36,118 nt of DNA. Source: a virus. Positions within the stretch are counted from its first letter, which is position 1; the number at the start of each line of letters is the position of its first letter. Shown here piece by piece: positions 29,963 to 36,118 of the stretch. The notes below the pieces were generated by a model. That model saw only the letters and a list, made by a program, of their open reading frames with translations, was not told the origin of the DNA and searched no databases. Where the stretch lies: positions 1 to 36,118 of IMG/VR virus record IMGVR_UViG_3300035688_000031; one strand, 5' to 3'. A program made the position numbers and the translations under genes.

Positions 29963-30209
29963 ATCTGTAATCATAAGGCGTGTGGAGTATACCCTTCCGA
30001 TTACACACATTGTTATGGGTAGTCATGAGTGGAGTTTTCCATCTTTCATTCATTTTTTCGACATTCTTGAATCCGATCTACCCCGCATTTTGAGTAGTGG
30101 TGGTTTTGAGACAGATTTGTATGCTAAATTTGGGTTTGTGGTGAGATCCAAAAAGCCTGTTAGTGTTAGTACTGGTACTGGTAGTGGTACTGATAGTGGT
30201 AGTGGTTGA
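29934..30209 (+). CDS. Hypothetical small protein with Gly-Thr-Ser tail, 91 aa
   Basis: ATG 29934 overlaps the preceding gene by 29 bases; ATG 29946 is an alternative. Residues 1-70 contain aromatic and beta-prone stretches (RRVEYTLPITHIVMGSHEWS, FPSFIHFFDILESDLP). The last 20 residues are a low-complexity tail (SVSTGTGSGTDSGSG) encoded by hexamer repeats such as ACTGGT/AGTGGT. This is another example of a repeat-built tail in the virion region. No family recognised. Confidence 0.5.
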   Translation: MPDSMSGSPKSVIIRRVEYTLPITHIVMGSHEWSFPSFIHFFDILESDLPRILSSGGFETDLYAKFGFVVRSKKPVSVSTGTGSGTDSGSG

Positions 30210-30267
30210 TGTCAAACCGAGAAGGTTCGTGTAGCCTTACGGGAACTTCATCGTTGGAGAAAAGAAG

Positions 30268-31416
30268 ATGAGCATAAGACCGCAATGCAGCCGCATCGTC
30301 CTGTCTTACGATAGGGAAGTCGTCTATGGTTCCCCTATCGGCGATGCATATATCGATAAAAGATTCAATCCAACCGCACCGCCGATTATGGATCTTGTGC
30401 AAGCAAGAATCGACGATGCTGCAGACATAAAAGGATTTGAGTGGCCCTACGATACCGATTTGGATATCATCACAGCCCAGGATATTTCGATCCCCTTTTC
30501 CTTCCCCTGCTCTTCTCAGCTTGCGGGATTACTATTTGCGCTCGCAATGGGATCTATAGATTCGAGCTTTGCAGGCGATCCATATACCCATACGCTTAAA
30601 CCTCAGGATGCCTGCGCCGAGGACGTCCTTCCTTCGACTTCCATCGTCGTGGCGCTTATTGGAGATACGGGCACCTACTACTTGCTGAAGGGTGCCATGG
30701 TAGGGGATCTGAAACTCGTTCTGAATAGCGCCGGGAGGCTTATCATCTCCGGCACGTTCCACACCGATGGCACGATTACGCCGAAACCTGGGTTTACTTT
30801 GCCATCTACCCCCGTGGTTCAGGATTGGTTCACCGGCAGGCATGGTGATTTCCACATCGGAAATTATGGTGGCTCGCTGTCCTCGATCAAGACAAAGTTG
30901 AGAACCCTCGACTTCTCGATTGCCAACAACCTGGATCTTGCCGACGGCAGATCTAACGTTGTCAATGCCGGCATTTACCTATCCACCCTCAGATTCGGGG
31001 CCAGGGCTTACACTCTCACAGCTAAATTCGATGGCCATCCTTCCACGAATGATCAATTGTGGGAAGATCACCGTCTGGGAACGGTCAAGGATGTCCAGGT
31101 TCCCATAATCATCACCGCCAACGATAGTATCACGATTAGAATGAAGAAAGCGAAGATCGCGATCTGCAAAGCATCATTCGACGGTCTGAGAGATGTACTT
31201 GACGTTACGTTCAAGGCATTCTACGCCAATTCGGAAGCCGCGCCGGTCGTCGTTACTGTCGTGAACAATGTGCCAATATACCTCGGAAGTGAAGGAGCGA
31301 GTGCTTCAGTTTCACCCTCAGCTTCTATCAGTCCTTCTCAGAGTATGTCAGCGAGTGTTTCTCCATCAGCATCAGTGTCGGCATCAGTCTCGCCGTCGGC
31401 ATCAGCATCAGCATAG
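30268..31416 (+). CDS. Major tail tube protein with SPSAS C-terminal extension, 382 aa
   Basis: Position before the tail chaperones and composition support a tail tube subunit: beta-rich domains (EWPYDTDLDIITAQDISIPF, LKLVLNSAGRLIISGTFHTD, FDGLRDVLDVTFKAFY). A tube domain takes residues about 1-335, and the last 40 residues are SPSAS-type repeats ([19 protein letters not shown]). In a tube with several hundred copies, such tails would project as a dense outer coat. That makes this the most abundant carrier of the repeat in the virion. The stop is TAG, with a second in-frame TAG 6 codons later. Assignment as tube is inferred from order and size. Confidence 0.72.
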   Translation: MSIRPQCSRIVLSYDREVVYGSPIGDAYIDKRFNPTAPPIMDLVQARIDDAADIKGFEWPYDTDLDIITAQDISIPFSFPCSSQLAGLLFALAMGSIDSSFAGDPYTHTLKPQDACAEDVLPSTSIVVALIGDTGTYYLLKGAMVGDLKLVLNSAGRLIISGTFHTDGTITPKPGFTLPSTPVVQDWFTGRHGDFHIGNYGGSLSSIKTKLRTLDFSIANNLDLADGRSNVVNAGIYLSTLRFGARAYTLTAKFDGHPSTNDQLWEDHRLGTVKDVQVPIIITANDSITIRMKKAKIAICKASFDGLRDVLDVTFKAFYANSEAAPVVVTVVNNVPIYLGSEGASASVSPSASISPSQSMSASVSPSASVSASVSPSASASA

Positions 31417-31446
31417 TCCAGTCAATCAAAATAGGAAAGGGAGAAT

Positions 31447-31869
31447 ATGGGCTACAAGAAGTCAAAAGCATTCGAAGAGATAAGAATCCCCATGATCGTC
31501 AAAATGGTGGATGAGTCTATGCCGGCAGATAAGGATGGCAACTTTTCTCTCACTGAGGTAGAAGTTGCCCATATCTTCAAACTTCCAACACCGGAACTTC
31601 GACAAGAATGGCAACGTCGTCTTGTGAAGGTCAAAGGAAGAAAGGTCACTGGTGGTGCTACTTCCGATGCCAACTGGTTCCTTTGGCTTAACTGCATTCT
31701 CAAGGTGGAGGGTTATGACGACCTTCCAGATGGTCAGAATTGGAAGTCTTATTTCGAAGACTCCATCGGTCGCATCCATGTCGATAACGCTATTGGCATG
31801 TTGGTGGAAACTATCGGTTCCGAGGAGGTGGAACAGGAAAAAAAATTAGAGCAATCTTCCGCGCAATAA
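31447..31869 (+). CDS. Tail assembly chaperone (gpG-like)
   Basis: ATG 31447 has an AAAGGGAG site. This 140-residue protein lies just before the tape measure, with the usual acidic end (VEQEKKLEQSS). It is the first half of the gpG/gpGT pair known from lambda-type tails, in which the longer form is made by ribosomal frameshift. A slippery run at 31839-31845 occurs in its final codons in the correct frame. It probably keeps the tape measure soluble until tail tube assembly. Confidence 0.78.
   Translation: MGYKKSKAFEEIRIPMIVKMVDESMPADKDGNFSLTEVEVAHIFKLPTPELRQEWQRRLVKVKGRKVTGGATSDANWFLWLNCILKVEGYDDLPDGQNWKSYFEDSIGRIHVDNAIGMLVETIGSEEVEQEKKLEQSSAQ
31839..31845 (+). promoter_or_regulatory. Programmed -1 frameshift site A AAA AAA
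   Basis: In the gpG-like frame, codons GAA AAA AAA (31837-31845) hold a perfect A AAA AAA heptamer in an 8-A run. A slip by one base lets the ribosome re-read the last A and continue as ATT AGA GCA into the overlapping frame that stays open to 32267. This matches the known mechanism for tail chaperones. Confidence 0.85.
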
Positions 31870-32267
31870 TCTTGTTCTCCGATGAAGTTGACCCGTACGA
31901 AAATGATGAAATACGGGAGGAGATGAACAGGTTTCCTGAGGACCTCTCCGGTATGCTTGAGCCAGAACCGGAACCAGGACAGGAAGAATTCGGATCAACG
32001 AACGGGTACTTAAATGAAGTACTTGATTTCTATGACTGTGCAGATCTTCTCCCGTATGCCAACTATATTCTGTGGTTGGCATCACTCAAAGAAGCTATCG
32101 GTTATATCCCACCCGACTTTAACTTATCCTACATGGATATGAGGTGCTTAGTGGTTTTGCGAGAGGAAAGTGGTAAGAAGATGATGCATGATGCCTTGGA
32201 GGCTCGGGAGGCTAGCAGAAAGTCGGGATCCTCTTCTGTTCCGATCTCTCATGCTGTGAAAGGTTAA
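31845..32267 (+). CDS. Tail assembly chaperone, frameshift half (gpT-like)
   Basis: This frame has no good ribosome site of its own; the first start codon, TTG 31872, follows no purine-rich site. It is joined to the gpG-like frame by the slip at 31839-31845, giving a fusion of about 273 residues. The unique part is acidic at first (EEMNRFPEDLSGMLEPEPEP) and then helical (LLPYANYILWLASLKEAIGY). In lambda the T part binds the tail tube while G binds the tape measure. The next gene begins 4 bases beyond its stop. Confidence 0.8.
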   Translation: MRAIFRAIILFSDEVDPYENDEIREEMNRFPEDLSGMLEPEPEPGQEEFGSTNGYLNEVLDFYDCADLLPYANYILWLASLKEAIGYIPPDFNLSYMDMRCLVVLREESGKKMMHDALEAREASRKSGSSSVPISHAVKG

Positions 32268-32271
32268 AGAA

Positions 32272-35200
32272 ATGGGCGTTTCTTCACAGGTCGTTACGAT
32301 CACAGTTGTAGTGAAAACTATCGGGGCGAGTGGACTCGATAATGTGGAACAGAAGGGTAGGAAAGCTGCGAGTGGCCTTGATGCTATATCTTCAAGCTCC
32401 TCCCGTCTTGGGGGTGCTCTTGGTACGGTGCAAAAAGCCTTGATCTCTATGATCGGTGTAATGATCGCATGGACGGCGCTGATAACGATTCCCGAAGCGG
32501 TATTCATGGGTATAGAACGATTGATCGCGGCTGTTATAAAGGCGGGAGAGGAAATAAATAAGGCCACGTTGACCACTGCCGGACTACTTGCCTCATTTGC
32601 ATCCTTTGGCGACACAGCAGAAAAATCCTTCACGAATGCCTTCAATATAGCTAAGAAATTGCAGTTCACATTTGCAGAGTTAGCCGCAAGCTCCTTAGCA
32701 TCGGCACAAGACATCCAGAAAGGATTTCAGGTATTTGTTGCTAGAGGCGGACTGGGATTTTCTGACGATATCGAAAAGGCCGCGCGTACTGCTGGATTCC
32801 TGGTGAATGTAGTGGTGGCATTCACAGGGGAACTGCAAAAAGAAAGACAGATCTATACAGAGATTGATGCCCTCATGTCCGGTCAGGCCCGCGCTGGAGC
32901 CGTAGTTGCGCGATTGTTGAAAGCTCAAGTGGGAGATCTTAAGGAATACTTAAGTCTGCATAAGAGACAGGGGGATTTACTGGAAGATTTACAGAAAAGA
33001 TTTGGTGGCATTGAACAGGCCAGTGCAAGATTGGGATTGACGCTTACTGGTATGCTTACATCCATTCAAGGAACTGCCACCATTTTAAATGGCATGGCCT
33101 TTCAAAGTGGTGCTTTTCCAGAAATACAACGTTCATTGATGGGATGGCGTGAACTGTTGCAAGGCAGTGTGAAAGAACTGAGTACCATGACCAATATGAC
33201 ACAAGAGTTGTCACCTGATACTGAATCGGTCTTGAAATCCTTCTCTACATTCAATGCCGCAGTCATTGAGATAAACATCGCGGTTCAAGGTTTGATTTAT
33301 TCCCTCACCGGAGTCGAACGAGAAGCAGAAATTTTAGAGGGCGTAGCCGATCTCATTTTAAGAATCACAATCGGTGTGAATGCCTTGATAGCTGCCGGTG
33401 CAATGAGGCGAGCAGCCACTACACTTGAGGAGGAATTAAAAGGTGCCAAATCTATCACAGTAGGATTGGTGGAAGCTATTGGAACGTATATCGAAAGGGC
33501 AGACAAATTCGATGCGGTGGACAAGAGACTTCTGGCGGGGCTTGCAGAAAGATATAACGCCGTACATAATATGATGATAGCAATGAGGGAGGGTGGAGTA
33601 GTTGATGAAGCCAAAGTCAGAGAGCAACTAATGGGTCTGGGCAACGCCTTGAAGAATGCCGGCTTGGAAGAAAGTTGGGCTGAATCTATAGCCCGGGCAT
33701 GGGATGCTGGTTTAGCTAACGCGCTTATAAAAGTGAAACAAGTCATGGAGAGGGTAAAGCGCCAATTGGCGTCCGAGGATGTTAGGAACGCATTCGACCG
33801 TTTGTTCGCGGGTGAGGTTCCGAAGGAAACGGCAGCAGAGGCACGCATACGCAGGTTGTTGCAAGAAGCAAAGACCTACGGATATATACAAGCGGGCGGA
33901 GCAACACCGGAACAGATCCTTAAGATGCAAGATGGCGAGCGAATTCTGGCCTCGCTTATAAAAGGTTTTCAGGATCGAAGAAGGGATATCCTTAAGGTAC
34001 TTGATCAAATGGTGGAGGATGCCAAAGCGGCCTTTGATAAATGGAACACTGAATTGCTCCGTCGTCGAACTGCTATAAGAGAAATCGGAGATACTCTGGT
34101 TGATGCGCTAGAGAAAGCCACCAGGAGGGAGAACATCTTTGTTACGGCTGAGGCGGAAGTCAACAGGCTATACAGGGAGATGAATGAAAGGTTATCTACT
34201 GCAAAAGCGCCTCTTTGGAAGATCGTCGAACTACATTTCCAATGGCTTGCCGTGGCTAAGGCTATTAGGCAGAATGCTGTTTATGATGAACTAATACAAA
34301 GAAGCGGTGCTCTTGTTGATACTGCGCAAACCGCCATGATTCGCATGCGTGAGTTGAACGAGGAATTTGATTATGCCGCAACTCACGGCATGGATACTTC
34401 CAAGGCATTCGAGGCGGTACAGAGACAGTTAGCGCTTCTGCGAAATCTCGTGCCACAGGCCACCGAAATGTTGAGACAACTAGCGGATGCCGAGAGTGAT
34501 GCCAGTGACGTTGCGAAAGCTAAACTTACAGAGGCGATCAAACAGATGGTGGCTGCCTTCCGCGCGCTTGGATTGGAGATAAAGGCTGTCACAGGGTATT
34601 ATGATAAATTGATGAAGGCAATGGAGAATCTGTCTAATCATGCCCGTAATGATATGGTCAAGATTGTCCATGATGGTGGTAACATAGTAGATGTGACAAA
34701 GGCAATGGGCGAACAATTTATAGTTTTATTTGCTGAGCAGATTGGCGGAGCAATAACTGATCTCTTTCAAGCTCTCATGTTTGGCGATGATGCCGGCGCC
34801 AGCATGAAAAAATTTATTGGTCAGTTATTGATTATGACTGGGACGATGGCAGTTCAGTTAGGTATTATGTCACTTATAATGGGAACGATTCCATGGTTAG
34901 CGTGGACTACAAACGTGGCTGGCGCTATATTACTGATTGCCGCCGGTATAGCGGCGATTGCGGCCGGTGTGGCATTGGGTGGTGCAGGCGGTGGCCAGAA
35001 GACATCTGCGGCTTCAAGTGACACGTCTGGCGCCGCCCCAGAACAATCACGCACCGTTTATCTCAACCCCTACTCAACACAATCAGCCCAGAGCACGCTT
35101 CTTAAGAACGTATCTAAATCTCTCGATAATGTTGATGACACAATGAGGCGGTTCAACACGAAGTCTCCGGGCGTAGTGGTAGCCGAAGGCGCGGATGGTG

Positions 35201-35295
35201 CGCGTTCTCAGATTATTACAGCTACAAGAAGGGGTCTCGAGACTTCGCATGGCGAACGGATGATGATGAGCAAAGTAATTCTTGGGGAGACCTAA
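32272..35295 (+). CDS. Tail tape measure protein
   Basis: At 1007 residues this is the longest gene in the window, and it comes right after the chaperones. It is mostly helical, Ala/Lys/Glu-rich and has a hydrophobic stretch near residues 56-88 and a strong multi-pass-like hydrophobic block at about 850-905 (LIMTGTMAVQLGIMSLIMGT, AGAILLIAAGIAAIAAG), as expected for proteins that enter the host membrane. With about 1.5 angstrom of tail per residue, the usual rule gives a tail of about 150 nm. No peptidoglycan hydrolase motif was seen in it. The ribosome site is weak (GAAAGG before the start). Confidence 0.9.
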   Translation: MGVSSQVVTITVVVKTIGASGLDNVEQKGRKAASGLDAISSSSSRLGGALGTVQKALISMIGVMIAWTALITIPEAVFMGIERLIAAVIKAGEEINKATLTTAGLLASFASFGDTAEKSFTNAFNIAKKLQFTFAELAASSLASAQDIQKGFQVFVARGGLGFSDDIEKAARTAGFLVNVVVAFTGELQKERQIYTEIDALMSGQARAGAVVARLLKAQVGDLKEYLSLHKRQGDLLEDLQKRFGGIEQASARLGLTLTGMLTSIQGTATILNGMAFQSGAFPEIQRSLMGWRELLQGSVKELSTMTNMTQELSPDTESVLKSFSTFNAAVIEINIAVQGLIYSLTGVEREAEILEGVADLILRITIGVNALIAAGAMRRAATTLEEELKGAKSITVGLVEAIGTYIERADKFDAVDKRLLAGLAERYNAVHNMMIAMREGGVVDEAKVREQLMGLGNALKNAGLEESWAESIARAWDAGLANALIKVKQVMERVKRQLASEDVRNAFDRLFAGEVPKETAAEARIRRLLQEAKTYGYIQAGGATPEQILKMQDGERILASLIKGFQDRRRDILKVLDQMVEDAKAAFDKWNTELLRRRTAIREIGDTLVDALEKATRRENIFVTAEAEVNRLYREMNERLSTAKAPLWKIVELHFQWLAVAKAIRQNAVYDELIQRSGALVDTAQTAMIRMRELNEEFDYAATHGMDTSKAFEAVQRQLALLRNLVPQATEMLRQLADAESDASDVAKAKLTEAIKQMVAAFRALGLEIKAVTGYYDKLMKAMENLSNHARNDMVKIVHDGGNIVDVTKAMGEQFIVLFAEQIGGAITDLFQALMFGDDAGASMKKFIGQLLIMTGTMAVQLGIMSLIMGTIPWLAWTTNVAGAILLIAAGIAAIAAGVALGGAGGGQKTSAASSDTSGAAPEQSRTVYLNPYSTQSAQSTLLKNVSKSLDNVDDTMRRFNTKSPGVVVAEGADGARSQIITATRRGLETSHGERMMMSKVILGET

Positions 35296-35299
35296 GTCA

Positions 35300-35737
35300 A
35301 TGCCTACTGATACTTTCCCGGACATTCCGATTCGTTATTCCCTCACCCACGAGATAGAATTCTCTGGATATATCGCGGATATGGGAGATGGATTTGAGCA
35401 ACGTGTTAATAAGAATGTGGCGTGGACTCACGCTGATGGGGAGGGGAATGCAGGGGTTTCCTATAAGGGCCGCAATCATTTTACCATTACTTTGGACCAC
35501 CTCCAACACATTAATGAAGCTTCGCCTATCCATTCCGCCAATCTTCTTTGGAACTTTTACAAGGATAAACTGGGTTCGTTTGAGGCTTTCTTTTTTTATA
35601 ATCCTGTTGAGAATCCCACGAAGATCGGTACAGCGGGCAAATATCTGATGAGGTTTCTGGATAATAAACTCTCCCGAGAGTTATTTATCCTTAATCTATT
35701 TAGGGCTGGAATTGGACTAATCGAAGTAAGGTCATAA
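35300..35737 (+). CDS. Tail-tip protein (gpM or DUF2460-like position), 145 aa
   Basis: ATG 35300 has a GGGGAGAC site. The product resembles minor tail proteins that follow the tape measure: an N-terminal PIRYSLTHEIEFSGYIADMG, a middle GRNHFTITLDHLQH, and an aromatic C-terminal half (SFEAFFFYNPVENPTKIG, then YLMRFLDNKLSRELF) typical of distal-tail or gpM/DUF2460-type proteins. It joins the tube end to the hub. Exact family is uncertain, position is the main evidence. Confidence 0.68.
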   Translation: MPTDTFPDIPIRYSLTHEIEFSGYIADMGDGFEQRVNKNVAWTHADGEGNAGVSYKGRNHFTITLDHLQHINEASPIHSANLLWNFYKDKLGSFEAFFFYNPVENPTKIGTAGKYLMRFLDNKLSRELFILNLFRAGIGLIEVRS

Positions 35738-35738
35738 T

Positions 35739-36118
35739 ATGCCACGCGGAATTTCTCCTACTATCCTCGCTGCACTTGATTCCACCACTATATCCGGTCT
35801 CATTTACCTCTTGAATGTAACACTCCGCAGCGATACATATTATTGGGGAGAACGGGGACTTTCATACAATACCCATACATATGAGGCGCGAGTAAAGAAG
35901 ATTGACGGATTATCACAGAAAGCCGGCGAATCCGCGGATGTCACGATAACTTTCGCTAATGTGGATGGGTATTTTACAGCAGCAGAAAGGGCCGAGAGTT
36001 TCCTCGGAGCTAAAATCGAGATCCTTGAATATGTGGGATCTCTTGGGACTGCGTATGTAAAGTGGATTGGTTGGGCTGATGAATTTAAGAGTGTGAATGC
36101 ATTCGAGACTGTCCTCCC
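35739..36118 (+). CDS. Tail-tip/hub-linked protein, 5' part only
   Basis: ATG 35739 begins 2 bases after the previous stop, with a weak AGG site, and the frame is open for 126 codons to the window edge. The start (MPRGISPTILAALDSTTISG, then LIYLLNVTLRSDTYYWGERG) and the later ADVTITFANVDGYFTAAER resemble DUF2163/gpL-type baseplate or hub proteins of siphovirus tails, which may carry a metal or Fe-S site in a part beyond this window. The C-terminus is missing. Confidence 0.66.
   Translation, partial: MPRGISPTILAALDSTTISGLIYLLNVTLRSDTYYWGERGLSYNTHTYEARVKKIDGLSQKAGESADVTITFANVDGYFTAAERAESFLGAKIEILEYVGSLGTAYVKWIGWADEFKSVNAFETVL

Overview
The window reads as a large piece of a double-stranded DNA tailed phage (Caudoviricetes) with a long non-contractile, siphovirus-type tail. 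It shows a recognisable late module in canonical order: small and large terminase, portal, capsid maturation protease, scaffold-like protein, decoration protein, major capsid protein, head-tail connectors, tail tube with a C-terminal extension, a pair of tail chaperones joined by a frameshift site, tape measure and tail-tip genes. Tight gene packing with ATGA/TAATG overlaps, AGGAG-type ribosome sites and sigma-70-like promoters point to a bacterial host. Nothing in the window identifies the host. Both ends cut through genes, and no integrase, lysis gene, tRNA or DNA polymerase is visible here.

Layout. (1) Positions 1-6165 form a leftward, probably early block: small proteins with zinc-binding cysteines, a SNF2-type helicase fused to a C39-like peptidase domain, and a coiled, Pro-rich-tailed protein whose reading frame continues past two amber codons. 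(2) Positions 6166-7163 are a divergent control region with a leftward and a rightward promoter, a (TA)n tract, two tandem-repeat blocks and a G-rich repeat. (3) Positions 7164-8828 are a short rightward block of small unknown genes, closed by a strong intrinsic terminator at 8881. (4) From the promoter at 9258 onward everything is the rightward late region.

The late region carries an unusual accessory cassette at 17908-24176, between the serine-rich fibre-like proteins and the capsid genes. It holds five predicted glycosyltransferases (one a two-enzyme fusion), two class I methyltransferases, one unknown small protein and a Tad2/DUF2829-like small protein. Four virion-type proteins (14409, 16736, 24163, 30268) carry low-complexity Ser-Pro-Ser-Ala-Ser repeats as linkers or C-terminal tails. 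Two of the glycosyltransferases have an Asp-x-His motif in a setting that recalls polypeptide GalNAc-transferases. I propose, as inference, that the cassette decorates the Ser-rich repeats with methylated O-glycans: a phage-encoded, mucin-like virion coat.

Other structure of note: a dispersed inverted-repeat element present four times at gene boundaries, a perfect A AAA AAA -1 frameshift site in the tail chaperone gene, operator-like TGTAAC dyads before an internal promoter, and a hairpin that covers the portal start codon.
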